DNA of 64,000 nucleotides from Candidatus Soleaferrea massiliensis AP7 (GTDB taxonomy: Bacteria; Bacillota; Clostridia; Oscillospirales; Ruminococcaceae): assembly GCF_000820765.1 (NCBI RefSeq), contig NZ_CCYH01000038.1, positions 62,001 through 126,000 of the forward strand. The letters are read 5' to 3'. The position numbers were made by a program, and so were the translations under genes. Of the stretch, positions 44,413 through 54,285 are shown one piece after another; position 1 is the stretch's first letter, and each line of letters starts with the position of its first letter. Below the pieces are notes generated by a model that was given only the letters and a program-made list of their open reading frames with translations, searched no databases and was not told the origin of the DNA.

Positions 44413-44988
44413 CTATTTCCACAATTTCGAGCAGGTTCTCTGTTTGACCTCGATGGTTCCCAGATTCCAGATATTGAAGTCGTACTCCAGCTCGTATTCC
44501 AGCACGACATACAGCGTGTCCTGTGCGACGAAGGACGACGAAAAATTGACGCCTTCAATCCCGTTCACGATATTCAGATTTTTGAGATATTTGTCGGCGG
44601 CATCCGTGGCTGCGATGCCATCACTATCGCCGCCGGTGATAAATCCGATAAAACGGTTCTTCGCCGCGCTTGCCACTTCGGCGTTTCCCTTTGTGTACCA
44701 CTTGTCATTGCTGACAAAATAGGGGTTCTTTTTGGCTGAACCGCAGAGCTTGTTGATCAACTCGCCAAATTTCTGCTCCAGCGTACCGATGCCGTCGACG
44801 TAAAACTTCTCCGTGGAGTGCACGTCCAGCGACAGGCTCTCCGAAGTCTGGAGCAGCGCGTGCGCCGTCGCGTTCTGTGCCATAAAGATGACAAACACAC
44901 TGGAAAGCAGAAGCATCAGGACGAGAAACAGCAGCACCGACACACAGGCTTCCAGCGTAACCGCCCCTTTTTTATTCGCACCGTTCAT
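44413..44988 (-). CDS. TadE-like pseudopilin 2
   Basis: 191 residues with a type IV prepilin-like start: MNGANKKGAVTLEACVSVLL with the KGAVTLE processing context, then a hydrophobic helix to about residue 38. The remainder is a soluble domain with no catalytic motif. ATG 44,988 is preceded by GGGGG; a TTG at 44,994 is in frame. It overlaps or abuts the preceding DUF5702-like stop. Role: minor pilin of the Tad apparatus, inferred. Confidence 0.8.
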   Translation of the reverse strand: MNGANKKGAVTLEACVSVLLFLVLMLLLSSVFVIFMAQNATAHALLQTSESLSLDVHSTEKFYVDGIGTLEQKFGELINKLCGSAKKNPYFVSNDKWYTKGNAEVASAAKNRFIGFITGGDSDGIAATDAADKYLKNLNIVNGIEGVNFSSSFVAQDTLYVVLEYELEYDFNIWNLGTIEVKQRTCSKLWK

Positions 44989-44990
44989 AA

Positions 44991-47639
44991 TCAATACCCC
45001 CTGAACTGTTCCCTCTGGACGGTGAACAGGGACGAATCCGCGAGCGACGGCAGCATCTGCCTGACACTGACGTCCGCCTGCGCCTGGATATAGGTATAGC
45101 TCTTCCTGAGGTCAAAGGCATGGACCGTGTCGTGGCAAGCGCCCGGCTTGCTGTAATGGTAGGTGCTCTCCATCTGGATCAGGTTGCTCAGTCTTTCCAT
45201 CTGCTGTGACCTAGATATTAGAAGCAGCATCAGCACATAGCAGTGCTCCCGGTAATCGAGCTTAAAAGGATCTGAATGCTTTTCTTTCCGACCGTCTTCC
45301 TCATTCTCAGAGGAAGACGAGGAGGCCTCGTTGTCTGCCTCTTTCTGATATTCTGCCAGTTTTTTCTGGTAATTGTAATCATCATCGGATGCCTGAAAAA
45401 CCCCAATCAACCCGGACTCAATCTTTTCTTTCTGCGCTGTCGTTATATTTTTCAGGACACCCCAAAGCTTTGAGAGCATTTTGGGAAGACCGGTCGGTGT
45501 CAGATAGATGGATGTCTTGATCAGCGGCTCTGAAGACCCGTTTACCAGCAGAAGGGTGTCTATTAGAGGCTCTGCCAAAACCTCTACAAGCATAACAATC
45601 GGATAACCAAGCATGGAAGCCTCCGCCATAACCTGCACCTCCGTATTTGTCAGAATCATAGGAAGATTGAGAAGCAGCCGCACAATGTAGATGGACAGGA
45701 AGGTATACGTCTGGTTGGCCATCTCACTGTTGCTGCCAAACAGAACATACTCCAGTTCAGCCCCGCTGAACGCAAGGTCGTCTCCTGAACCTCCCGTGAA
45801 CGCAATGATCTGTTTGAACAGGGCCGCCAGGCTTCCAATAATCGGGGCTTCATATAACTCCCCATGATTGGGAAGGGTTGATTTGGTAAAGCTATAACCG
45901 GTCATCGTCCTGAACGTAGGCTTTTCTTTGATATAATCCGTCCGGCACGGCAGATTAAAGGCAGAATATGCCGTATAGTAAATTCTGTCATAACCCGTCA
46001 TCAGCTCAGAAATATTTGAGATTATAGTCTTGGCAAATTCCACCAAATCCGACACCAACAACATGGTATTCTGGATCATCCCCTTAAAGGAGAGAAAAAT
46101 AATCGAGAGTATACCATTTTTCGGAAGATAGCTTTTTTCAAATTCTGACATCATATCGCCCATTCGCGACGCGAGCTTCATAATGTCATTCTCTGAGCTG
46201 TCGTTACCGGGGAGGCCGCCCATCCCCTCATAATAATTGGTATCGATATTGGAGCACAGCTTGGGATTGTAAACCGCACTGAGCTGAAAAAGGGATTTGA
46301 TAAAGGACATGATTCCCTTGACCACCGAGGTAAAGCTTCCCTGATACAGAGCTGCCTGATCCCTCAAATATGCACCCAAATCCGCGGACGAAATAAATCC
46401 CGCGACGGTGATATGATATGTGTTCTTGTTTAAGGTATAATTTTTACTGATTGAACTGCCGCGCAGTTTCGCCAGCTCCACATCCAAGCTCTTCAATGCG
46501 GAAACCATTCTATCCAGGTTTTGGCCATTGTATGTGCTGATGGATTTTTTCCATCCTTCCGTAACAGTTGAGTATCCCTGTTCCGTAGCTTTATCCATCT
46601 CCGCATGGACCGCCAGTTCCAGCACATTATTTTCCAAAGCCTCGCGGGTTTTAAGTAATTTTAAATATTGGGTGTCGCTCTCACTAAATCCATCTTTCTC
46701 TAGGCTTCCAATTTTTTTATTTGTCTCTTCCAGCTTGTCATTCTGTTCTTTCAGCTTTTTATTCACTTCGGACGTGTTGGCGGCCACGCTCGCAATATTC
46801 TTTCTGATGTTCTCTATGGCATCCATGCAGCCGTCCATCTTTTCCTTATAAGTTGTGAGCAGGGAAATGATGTCCGGTATGGTTTTTCTGTAGGCAGTCA
46901 CACTGTCGTCCACCAGTTCCCGCAGATATTCAATGTGATCATCATACGCATCGGCCTCATCCTTGTCGCTGGGACGCTTTTCCTTAAGCGCACTGGTCAA
47001 ACGGTCAACCGCCCGTTTCAACGCATTGTAGCCGCTGTCAAACTCCTTGATCCTCCCTTCCAGCTTTTCTGCAATCCCTTTCAGTTCCTCTGCGGTTTCC
47101 GCGAAGGTGATCGCTGAATCGAGCCCATCCGCACTGGAGGAAATGATCTCAAAAAAATTTTTCATATTACCTATTTTCTCTAATTTTCGGATCATACCCG
47201 CCAGGTCAAAAAAGCTGGTCGCCAGCTTCGTGGGAGCATTAAACTTGCTGTACTCCATGACCTGATTGTACAGAATCTCCGACTCCGACAATGGATAGAT
47301 TCCTGTGGCCGTGCTGTCGTTCATCGTCAGGCTGTTTCCCATGATGCCGCCGTTGATCGTGAGGTAGTCGCCGTACAGCTTGTTGATGTCGACATCCTGC
47401 GACACCCCCAAAAGACCCCAGCGCTTTTGCAGGTATTCATCGAAGTTCGCGAGCGTTGAGGTAGCGGAAACGCCCATCGCCTCATCCAGAATGGAAACGG
47501 AGCTGTTGAATCTGCCAACCTCGACAAGCATCATCGCAATGGTCAAAAATGGCGTCATGAGCACAGCCAGAAACAGGGAGATCGCTCCCTTGCATCCATT
47601 GATGCATTTGAACGGATGAAATCTAAACCCCTTCTCCAT
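44991..47639 (-). CDS. TadG-like / DUF5702-like pilus protein
   Basis: 882 residues. After a short Cys-containing cytoplasmic start comes a TadG-like membrane helix (CKGAISLFLAVLMTPFLTIA). A large exterior domain follows with coiled-coil stretches around 255-340 (NKKLKEQNDKLEETNKKIGS) and several hydrophobic patches (about 500-700). It resembles the DUF5702 proteins of Clostridia Tad loci. ATG 47,639 has GGAGG 8 nt upstream and overlaps the end of the preceding TadE gene by 17 nt. Confidence 0.82.
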   Translation of the reverse strand: MEKGFRFHPFKCINGCKGAISLFLAVLMTPFLTIAMMLVEVGRFNSSVSILDEAMGVSATSTLANFDEYLQKRWGLLGVSQDVDINKLYGDYLTINGGIMGNSLTMNDSTATGIYPLSESEILYNQVMEYSKFNAPTKLATSFFDLAGMIRKLEKIGNMKNFFEIISSSADGLDSAITFAETAEELKGIAEKLEGRIKEFDSGYNALKRAVDRLTSALKEKRPSDKDEADAYDDHIEYLRELVDDSVTAYRKTIPDIISLLTTYKEKMDGCMDAIENIRKNIASVAANTSEVNKKLKEQNDKLEETNKKIGSLEKDGFSESDTQYLKLLKTREALENNVLELAVHAEMDKATEQGYSTVTEGWKKSISTYNGQNLDRMVSALKSLDVELAKLRGSSISKNYTLNKNTYHITVAGFISSADLGAYLRDQAALYQGSFTSVVKGIMSFIKSLFQLSAVYNPKLCSNIDTNYYEGMGGLPGNDSSENDIMKLASRMGDMMSEFEKSYLPKNGILSIIFLSFKGMIQNTMLLVSDLVEFAKTIISNISELMTGYDRIYYTAYSAFNLPCRTDYIKEKPTFRTMTGYSFTKSTLPNHGELYEAPIIGSLAALFKQIIAFTGGSGDDLAFSGAELEYVLFGSNSEMANQTYTFLSIYIVRLLLNLPMILTNTEVQVMAEASMLGYPIVMLVEVLAEPLIDTLLLVNGSSEPLIKTSIYLTPTGLPKMLSKLWGVLKNITTAQKEKIESGLIGVFQASDDDYNYQKKLAEYQKEADNEASSSSSENEEDGRKEKHSDPFKLDYREHCYVLMLLLISRSQQMERLSNLIQMESTYHYSKPGACHDTVHAFDLRKSYTYIQAQADVSVRQMLPSLADSSLFTVQREQFRGY

Positions 47640-48294
47640 ATGCTTCGCCTCCATCTAAAAAGATATGGCCAAACACCTTCAGAATTTTGCTGATCATTTC
47701 GACAAGTCCGCTGTTCAGCTCTTTGAGCGATGTCTGGTAATCCACATAGTCCACGGTGTTGATATAATCGATGATATCCAGGCACTCCGCATACGCCTTC
47801 GTCTCATACCGTATAACGCTGTCAAAGCCGAAATAGGACAGCGCGTCGCCGAACGGCACACAGTACTCTCCTGTCACGGTCACCTCGATGTGCCGCCTCG
47901 CCAATGCGTCATGCTCCGCATGGGCATGGACATCGGGCTCCGTGACATTTTTCGTGTAGGTGGTCTTCGCCAGCCGCTGAGGGGCGTACACTTTCGCTTT
48001 GTTTTCCGCTGCGGTTTCAAGCGCCTTGCCATCATACAGATACCGGTACTCGCGCACATCCAGGATCTGTTCCTTCGTGGCGTAGCCGGTTACCGTATCC
48101 GCTTCGCTCAGCTTGTAGGTTGAAGCAATGCGCGCCGCCGTTTCATGGGCGATGGTCTGTATATTCCACCTTTGGAACAGCACGGAAAATATGGCCAGGA
48201 TAAAAAACAGCAAAAACAGCGTAACGGAATATACGATCAGGGATTCCAGCATAACCTCTCCATTTTCACGTTTCAACAGGATTTGCAATTTCAT
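47623..48294 (-). CDS. TadE-like pseudopilin 1
   Basis: 223 residues: NGEVMLESLIVYSVTLFLLF is the pilin-like hydrophobic start with the conserved Glu five residues into it. A soluble domain follows with TATRT-like NIQTIAHETAARIASTYKLS. It is 6 nt from the preceding gene and overlaps the next. Minor pilin role by family analogy. Confidence 0.83.
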   Translation of the reverse strand: MKLQILLKRENGEVMLESLIVYSVTLFLLFFILAIFSVLFQRWNIQTIAHETAARIASTYKLSEADTVTGYATKEQILDVREYRYLYDGKALETAAENKAKVYAPQRLAKTTYTKNVTEPDVHAHAEHDALARRHIEVTVTGEYCVPFGDALSYFGFDSVIRYETKAYAECLDIIDYINTVDYVDYQTSLKELNSGLVEMISKILKVFGHIFLDGGEAYGEGV

Positions 48295-48300
48295 CTCATA

Positions 48301-48780
48301 TCACCTAACAATCAGAACCAGCTTCAGCATGCGGTACACCAGAATGGCCATGATGGCGCAAAACGCCGCGGCCCTGCAGCATTCCGCCTGAACCGGCTTC
48401 AGTCTTTCCGCTTCTTCTTTGCTGTATGCCTCTGCAGGATTGCCTTTCGCATAGTAAAGTGTGATCTTCTCGGGACAGCGAAGTCTCTCAGCATGTGGGG
48501 AACGAAACACCAGCTTTTTTCGGTACTGTTGTCCATTTACCTCATAGAGGTAGGTGGCTTTACACCGACTGGACCGATCCCCGCAAGCATTGGCGGCTGT
48601 ATGATCAGCACGGAGCAGCGCGCTTTGACAAATCCCATACGCAATACGGCCCGATTGTCTTGCCCTTGCAATCAGCCGCGCCTTCCGGCTGCGTTTCAAT
48701 AATTTCCCTTGGATCATAAAATACAAAAAGAGAAATAATGAGCAGCTTAACGAAAAGATCAGCTGCATCCTTTCGGTCAT
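48301..48780 (-). CDS. DUF3592-like membrane protein
   Basis: 159 residues with membrane helices at both ends (about 8-24 and 135-156). Between them is a beta-rich domain (TYLYEVNGQQYRKKLVFRS, then ITLYYAKGNPAEAYS) of the kind found in DUF3592 proteins. No enzymatic motif. It is inside the pilus operon, 11 nt after the WG-repeat gene. Confidence 0.6.
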   Translation of the reverse strand: MTERMQLIFSLSCSLFLFLYFMIQGKLLKRSRKARLIARARQSGRIAYGICQSALLRADHTAANACGDRSSRCKATYLYEVNGQQYRKKLVFRSPHAERLRCPEKITLYYAKGNPAEAYSKEEAERLKPVQAECCRAAAFCAIMAILVYRMLKLVLIVR

Positions 48781-48791
48781 TCCGCTTCACC

Positions 48792-50114
48792 TCACTCGAA
48801 CATAAAATGAAGGATCTGATAGGCGTTTTTCGTCGTGCTCACCATACAGGTTTCTTCGCCGCTGAAATAGTGGGCATCCAGATAGGCATAGTCGATCACA
48901 AGTGTAAAGGTATCGTCCACGAAGCCCCAGAGTCCCTGTTCACTCTGCACCGCGGCAAAGCCATTGGAAAAGCTTTTGGCGGATGCGAAGGCAGGCTGCG
49001 CCACAATATTCCCGTCCAGATCCGCGTACCCCCATTTTTCACCCTGCCTGAACGCAATCGGACCGCCGCCGATGCAGATGTCAATGTCATCGCAGGAGAA
49101 ATCACCCTTTTGTTTGAAGTTCTCGTCATAAAGACGATACCTTCCATTCTCCTTTGCGATGATCACGCCGCTTTGCAGATAGCATCCGTACAGATCCAGC
49201 TTGATATCCTCATAGGTGTCGTCCGACGCCTTTTTGCCCTGTTCATCGATCAAATACCACCGGCCGTCTTTCCTGACTGCCGCTTTATGGTTATAAAAAC
49301 TGCCGGCCGATTCATATGCGCCGGGCAGAAATTCTCCATCCAGATTTGTATATTTCCATTTTCCGTCAATTTTGACCGGGATATATCCGGAGGATTCGGT
49401 GAAATACCCCGCGTCCTCGATGTCAAAGTCAAACCTTGCCCGCGTCACCTGTTCAGCATCCAGAAGTCTTGTGTCGATCTCGTTGACAAAGATACCCTTT
49501 CCGTCGTCGTTGATCAAACCGATCAGCTTGTAGCCGCCCGTCAGGCTCTCCCCGCGGGCGTTGAGAACCTTCCATTGATCCCCGTCAGAAACGGCCAGAT
49601 ATCCATTCAACGCCGTCCTGAAGTCATAATAAAGCTTGAAATCGAGCTTCGTCATGTACAGCAGCTGCTGATAGATGCCGTTGAGCTCCTCCCCGCCGGC
49701 GCCGTACTGCTTCGCTCTGCGCACCGTGCTGTAGGCCTTGGTATAATCCGATGCATCCAGATAAAGGTGTGCCTGTGCCACCCAAAAATCGGCGCAGGCC
49801 GGATAATCCGCGGCTGCGGCTTCCATATCGGTCAGGTAACTGCCGCGCACAAAAGACGATTCCTCTTCCGCGTAAAACAGGTCGTATGCCTCTTTGATTT
49901 TCAGATAAACCGACTGGCTTTTGTTCTGCGTCAGCGCGCTTTTGTAATGCTCAATCGCCTGCTCATACAGCCCGTTCTCCAGGCTTTCCCGCGCCATTTC
50001 AATATGGTCGCCGTATACCGCCCACGTCCGGAACGCATTCCCCATATAGACCGTCCACGACAGGGCAAGCGCGGCAGCCAGCAAAACCGGGACAATCACT
50101 CTTGAAATCTTCAT
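48792..50114 (-). CDS. WG-repeat protein with N-terminal TPR-like region
   Basis: 440 residues. One N-terminal membrane anchor (VIVPVLLAAALALSWTVYMG) is followed by a helical TPR-like part (about 40-150: ENGLYEQAIEHYKSALTQN). Then come at least six beta WG-type repeats (for example YIPVKIDGKWKYTNLDGEFL; KWGYADLDGNIVAQPAF; LWGFVDDTFTLVIDYAY). These are exterior binding repeats of unknown ligand. It lies between the prepilin peptidase and the pseudopilins. Confidence 0.85.
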   Translation of the reverse strand: MKISRVIVPVLLAAALALSWTVYMGNAFRTWAVYGDHIEMARESLENGLYEQAIEHYKSALTQNKSQSVYLKIKEAYDLFYAEEESSFVRGSYLTDMEAAAADYPACADFWVAQAHLYLDASDYTKAYSTVRRAKQYGAGGEELNGIYQQLLYMTKLDFKLYYDFRTALNGYLAVSDGDQWKVLNARGESLTGGYKLIGLINDDGKGIFVNEIDTRLLDAEQVTRARFDFDIEDAGYFTESSGYIPVKIDGKWKYTNLDGEFLPGAYESAGSFYNHKAAVRKDGRWYLIDEQGKKASDDTYEDIKLDLYGCYLQSGVIIAKENGRYRLYDENFKQKGDFSCDDIDICIGGGPIAFRQGEKWGYADLDGNIVAQPAFASAKSFSNGFAAVQSEQGLWGFVDDTFTLVIDYAYLDAHYFSGEETCMVSTTKNAYQILHFMFE

Positions 50115-50141
50115 TTGATCCCCACCATTCCATCAATGCCG

Positions 50142-50828
50142 TCAATATAATGTCAGAAGGAGCATCCCTGTAAATCCCAGATAGATAAACGGGCCGAAGG
50201 GAAGCAGATCCTTCGCTGTTTTCTTCTTTGCAAGCAGCAGGATAACCGCCACAAGGATGCAGGACAGCATGGACAGCAGAAGCGACGTCAGCACGGCATA
50301 GATGCCGCAGACAAAGCCGATTGAGCAGATCAGCTTGATGTCCCCTTTTCCAATGCCGCCCTTGGATATCTTGTCCGCAATGACCAGTACGACGCCGCAT
50401 AAAAAGCACCCCAGAAGGGAACTGAGCATGGCGCTTAAAGCTTCATCCACGCAAAGCAGCTCATACACAAACAAAAGCAGTCTTGCGGCAAGCAGACTCA
50501 GCGGAATATAATTGGGAATGATGCGCAGCTTGAAGTCGATGACAGCCGAACCCAGCACGGCCAGATAGCAGACGCCCAACTCGATGCATGCGGCAATGGA
50601 CACCGCATAAACCGAAACCAGATAGCCGCAGGCCGCGGACACGGCGGTTATGAGCAGCAGTATGGAGCCGGAATACCGGTTCATCCGGTAGGACTTGAAG
50701 CTTTGAACACTTTCCCATCCATCCCCTGAAACGGTGCGTACCGCCCGTTTATTTGTGTACAGCGCTGCTAGAATCAGAATGCCGGCGGACAGTATGCCCC
50801 AGCAAAGTGATTGGATGATTGAAAACAA
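50142..50828 (-). CDS. prepilin peptidase (A24 family)
   Basis: A membrane aspartyl peptidase that cleaves (and may methylate) prepilin leaders. It has 228 residues with about six membrane helices. Catalytic aspartates: Asp 98 in SAVIDFKLRIIPN and Asp 163 in GGIGKGDIKL (GxGD motif). It lacks the long cytoplasmic methylase loop, as in TadV/CpaA types. It should process the Flp and TadE-like proteins encoded next to it. Confidence 0.93.
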   Translation of the reverse strand: MFSIIQSLCWGILSAGILILAALYTNKRAVRTVSGDGWESVQSFKSYRMNRYSGSILLLITAVSAACGYLVSVYAVSIAACIELGVCYLAVLGSAVIDFKLRIIPNYIPLSLLAARLLLFVYELLCVDEALSAMLSSLLGCFLCGVVLVIADKISKGGIGKGDIKLICSIGFVCGIYAVLTSLLLSMLSCILVAVILLLAKKKTAKDLLPFGPFIYLGFTGMLLLTLY

Positions 50829-50864
50829 GCCGTCCTCTCCTTCCCGTTCAAATCAGTGCGAATG

Positions 50865-50891
50865 GCAGGAGATTCCGCCGGAATCCCCTGC
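50865..50891 (-). terminator. hairpin between flp and the prepilin peptidase gene
   Basis: Arms GCAGGGGATTCC and GGAATCTCCTGC (one mismatch) with a 3-nt loop, no T-run. It follows the flp gene. It may slow decay or partly stop transcripts so that pilin is made in excess. Confidence 0.5.
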
Positions 50892-50912
50892 ATCCAATTT
50901 TCTGCGTAAATC

Positions 50913-51146
50913 TTAGGACCTGCCGCCTTTCTGGTTAAAGAAATCGCCGATGTTTTCATCCACCCAGGTCAGAATCTGATCCTTAAACACCAGGAAAACC
51001 GCCGCCAAAGCCAAAGCGATGCCCAGAATGACAAGAATGGAAATGAAGTTTGTGTCGCCCTCCTCATCGGTTAAAAAGGTATTCCATCCCTGTGCTGCCC
51101 GGATCTTCAGCAAATTGAGTTTGCTCATGATACGCAAAGCATTCAC
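50913..51146 (-). CDS. flp: Flp-like major pilin
   Basis: A 77-residue small pilin: charged leader (LKIRAAQGWNTFLTDEEGDT) followed by FISILVILGIALALAAVFLV and a short hydrophilic end. Cleavage probably occurs near GDTNF, close to the class III (Flp) signal although not the standard G-x5-E. The start is GTG at 51,146 with GGAGGAAGGG upstream; ATG at 51,125 is in frame and possible. It is the best candidate for the fibre subunit because of its position between tadC and the peptidase gene. Confidence 0.75.
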   Translation of the reverse strand: MNALRIMSKLNLLKIRAAQGWNTFLTDEEGDTNFISILVILGIALALAAVFLVFKDQILTWVDENIGDFFNQKGGRS

Positions 51147-51310
51147 CTCCCTTCCTCCTTCTTTCTCTATCTACACGCTGGCGCGCATAAATCCATCTCA
51201 GCAAAGTGGAACACTTTTCTTTTCTGTTTGCCCGCAATCGGAAAGCCTTTCGCCGTCGTCTGCTATACCGGTATTCGTTTCTCATCCGCCTGCACGTATG
51301 GACATACCGC

Positions 51311-52183
51311 TCAGAAGGTCATGCTCTGCATGGCCGCCGCAACGACAATCATGATAATGCCGCCAAACATCAGCCCCAGCGGGATGATCAGCTTTCCCGC
51401 GGCAATCTCTCCTTTTTGAAGCGCAAGCTGGCGCTTGTGCGACCAAAGCTCCGTGGCCTGCGCGATCAGAAAATCGGCAAGCTCGCTGTTTCCCTTCTCC
51501 ATACCCTGAATCATGGCGCTTGTAAACTTCTTGATCTCCGGGGAATCTGAAAGCACGCCAAACTGGTGAATGGCGGAAATATCGGATTCTCCGTTCTCCA
51601 TACAGGCACAGGCCTTCTGCATCAGGTCGTACAACTCCCCCTCCTTGCCCTTCGCAACGACGTACCAGGCTTCGCGCAGGACCATGCCGGAGTTGATCAG
51701 AAGCGACAGCTTCGAGACCATATTGGGAAATTCCAGAACGCAGGCCTCCCTTCGCTTCTGCAGCTTCTCCTTCATTTTAGAGATGGAGAGATTCCACACC
51801 GCCAGCACTGCCAGCAGCACGATACACAGAACAAACACAGCGGCACCCGTTTCGAGCATCCCCGCGAAGATCAGCCCAATGGCGGCGAACAGCAGCGAAA
51901 GGGTCAGAAACTGCACCCATGCCAGAAGCGCGTAGTATTCATCATAGACATTGTCCCAGATCAGCCTGGCCTGCATGCGCAGGTCCTTCCCAAGCTTCCC
52001 TCGCAGCTTGAACAGTTTGAAATCGTTGAGCCCATATCCAACCACATACAGATTCTTCATGATATACTCGGATGAATCCAGGTTCTCAACCAGATAAGCA
52101 TACTTGCGCCCCCTGACCATGCCGATCAGAAACAGCGCCGTCGCTATGGTCGCCAGCACAAGCAGTATAAAATTCAGCAGCAT
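51311..52183 (-). CDS. tadC: Tad secretion inner-membrane protein TadC
   Basis: 290 residues with a T2SSF domain (EFPNMVSKLSLLINSGMVLR; TSAMIQGMEKGNSELADFL). Four membrane helices: at about 3-20, two adjacent around 105-140, and near the C-terminus. It is the second integral platform protein of the Tad machine. It starts 4 nt after tadB. Confidence 0.9.
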   Translation of the reverse strand: MLLNFILLVLATIATALFLIGMVRGRKYAYLVENLDSSEYIMKNLYVVGYGLNDFKLFKLRGKLGKDLRMQARLIWDNVYDEYYALLAWVQFLTLSLLFAAIGLIFAGMLETGAAVFVLCIVLLAVLAVWNLSISKMKEKLQKRREACVLEFPNMVSKLSLLINSGMVLREAWYVVAKGKEGELYDLMQKACACMENGESDISAIHQFGVLSDSPEIKKFTSAMIQGMEKGNSELADFLIAQATELWSHKRQLALQKGEIAAGKLIIPLGLMFGGIIMIVVAAAMQSMTF

Positions 52184-52187
52184 CGTC

Positions 52188-53033
52188 TCATCCCTTTATA
52201 TCCACAATTTTCAGACCGAACTTGTACGCGCCGATAAACACGCCGATCGCTATGGTGTTGACAATGACGCCTGTCGGCGTGGCGAAATTGGCCGCAAACG
52301 ATTCATTGGTCAGGCGCAGCAGCGCCACGACGGCGATTGGCATCACACTCATGACGTTGTGCTGCATCTTGTTGGAGGTCAGCTTGGTTTCAATTTCATC
52401 GGAAACCGCGATCTTCTCACTGATAACGCTGTAGGTCCGGTGGATAATAAACCGCATGTCGCCGCCTTTCCGGTAGCAGATTTCAAACACGTCGGCAAAG
52501 CTCAGAATATCCTCGTTTCCGCTGCGGTCCCCGAAATTTCTCAGCATGATTTCCACACTGATGTTTTGATCGATTCCATCGACAATCTCCTGCATCTCCC
52601 TGACGATAAAATCCTTGTCGCTGTACTGCATCTTCAAATCACCGAGCGCCGCTTCAAAGGCGCTGCGCACATTGCTGCCCGATGAAAAGGACGCCACCAG
52701 CGATTTGAGCATATCGCGGAACTGTGTCTTCAGCTGGCTGCTTCGCTTTTCAAGGCGCCGTTTTTTATAAATCGGCAGAACCAGCTTCATGGCAAGCAGC
52801 CCGGCCGCGGCAAAAAACAGCATGTTGGAAATATGTGTTGCCCATGTAGAAAATCCATCTATCTTGAACAGTCCGCCGTAAAACACCAGTCCCGTCAGTC
52901 CCCCGACCACAAAGGCTGCCAGTCTCACGAGGATCCCCTCCGCCCTGCTCATCACATAGACGCTGTAATTCAGCATGGGATTGTGCAGCGGGGAATTGAT
53001 GGTCGGCTGTTCCGCCAGCTTCTTTTTTTTCAT
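52188..53033 (-). CDS. tadB: Tad secretion inner-membrane protein TadB
   Basis: 281 residues with the T2SSF domain at about 110-235 (TQFRDMLKSLVASFSSGSNV; GGDMRFIIHRTYSVI) between membrane pairs at about 45-100 and 225-270. It forms the platform with TadC around the ATPase. ATG 53,033 (MKKKKLAEQ) is 9-10 nt from GGAGG and is preferred over ATG 53,039, which is too close to it. Confidence 0.9.
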   Translation of the reverse strand: MKKKKLAEQPTINSPLHNPMLNYSVYVMSRAEGILVRLAAFVVGGLTGLVFYGGLFKIDGFSTWATHISNMLFFAAAGLLAMKLVLPIYKKRRLEKRSSQLKTQFRDMLKSLVASFSSGSNVRSAFEAALGDLKMQYSDKDFIVREMQEIVDGIDQNISVEIMLRNFGDRSGNEDILSFADVFEICYRKGGDMRFIIHRTYSVISEKIAVSDEIETKLTSNKMQHNVMSVMPIAVVALLRLTNESFAANFATPTGVIVNTIAIGVFIGAYKFGLKIVDIKG

Positions 53034-53046
53034 CGGCATGTCCCTC

Positions 53047-54285
53047 CTATATCTCTTCATGAACGCCGGCAAGCTGCAGCTTGAAGGTGTTGATCATTTT
53101 GTTCTCTGTGCGGTTCAGCGAGCCGGAAACCTTCTCCAGCGTGCTGTTCGCATCCTCCTCAAACACATACAGGGGATTCAGCGCAATCCTGCCCTGCTCA
53201 TAGCCGACCACCTCGGTGATTTCCATCGTCTTCCTGGATTTATCTCGAAGCCTTGACAGATGGACGATGATGTCGAGCGCCGACGCGATCTGCTGCCGGA
53301 TCGCGTCCAGCGGCAGCCCCGCCGCGCCCTGCAGCACCATTGTTTCAAGGCGGCTGAGCATATCCTGCGTCGAGTTTGCATGGCCGGTCGAAAGGGAGCC
53401 GTCATGGCCGGTATTCATGGCCTGCAGCATATCGAGCGCTTCGCCGCCGCGCACCTCTCCGACAACGATCCTCTCCGGACGCATGCGCAGCGACGATTTG
53501 ATCAGGTCACGGATGGTGATCTGACCGGCGCCGGAGGCATTTGCGTTGCGCGTTTCGAGACTTACGAGATTCTCAATCCCGGTAATCTGCAGCTCCGCAG
53601 AATCCTCAATGGTGATGACGCGTTCATCCTTTGGAATATAATTGGAGAGCGCGTTCAGAAAGGTGGTCTTTCCGGAGCCCGTACCGCCACTGATAAAGAT
53701 GTTGTACTTCGCCTGGACAAGCTTCCTCAGCTTGTCCGCAATCTCCTGTGTCAGGGAACCGTATTCGATAAGCTTTTCCATCGTCATCGGCGTTTTAGAG
53801 AACTTCCGGATGGTGAGCGTGGGACCGCACAGTGCAATCGGCGGCAGCACCACGTTGACACGGGAGCCGTCCGGAAGCCTCGTATCACAGATTGGATTCG
53901 CCTGGTTCACCTCACGGCCCGCAAGGCCGACAATCCGCTGGATGATGTCCTCCAGCCTCCGCTGGTTCTCAAACTGCTTGTTCAGCCTGAACAGACGGCC
54001 GTTCTGTTCAATGAAGATGTTCTGCGGACCGTTTATCATCACCTCGGTGATGCTGTCGTCATTGATAATGCTGTCCAGCAGCCCAAAACCGCGGATGGAG
54101 CCGTATACCTGCTCTACAATGGAAACCCTCTGCTGAATCGAGCAGTACTCCCCGTTCAGATGCTCCTGGGTGATCTTTTCAATCCGTTCTTCGAGTTCTT
54201 CATCTGACAGCTGCGTAAGAGGAAAATGGTCGGTCACAAATTTTCTGATATCGGACACAACGGCCTGTTCCCGTTCAAAGGTCAT
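53047..54285 (-). CDS. tadA: Tad pilus ATPase TadA/CpaF
   Basis: A 412-residue secretion ATPase that powers pilin assembly. The N-terminal domain (to about 170) is followed by Walker A GGTGSGKT at 200-207, the Asp box ERVITIEDSAELQ, Walker B-like RMRPERIVVGEVRGGEALDM and the His box HDGSLSTGHANSTQDML. All motifs are intact. It overlaps tadZ by 4 nt. Confidence 0.96.
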   Translation of the reverse strand: MTFEREQAVVSDIRKFVTDHFPLTQLSDEELEERIEKITQEHLNGEYCSIQQRVSIVEQVYGSIRGFGLLDSIINDDSITEVMINGPQNIFIEQNGRLFRLNKQFENQRRLEDIIQRIVGLAGREVNQANPICDTRLPDGSRVNVVLPPIALCGPTLTIRKFSKTPMTMEKLIEYGSLTQEIADKLRKLVQAKYNIFISGGTGSGKTTFLNALSNYIPKDERVITIEDSAELQITGIENLVSLETRNANASGAGQITIRDLIKSSLRMRPERIVVGEVRGGEALDMLQAMNTGHDGSLSTGHANSTQDMLSRLETMVLQGAAGLPLDAIRQQIASALDIIVHLSRLRDKSRKTMEITEVVGYEQGRIALNPLYVFEEDANSTLEKVSGSLNRTENKMINTFKLQLAGVHEEI

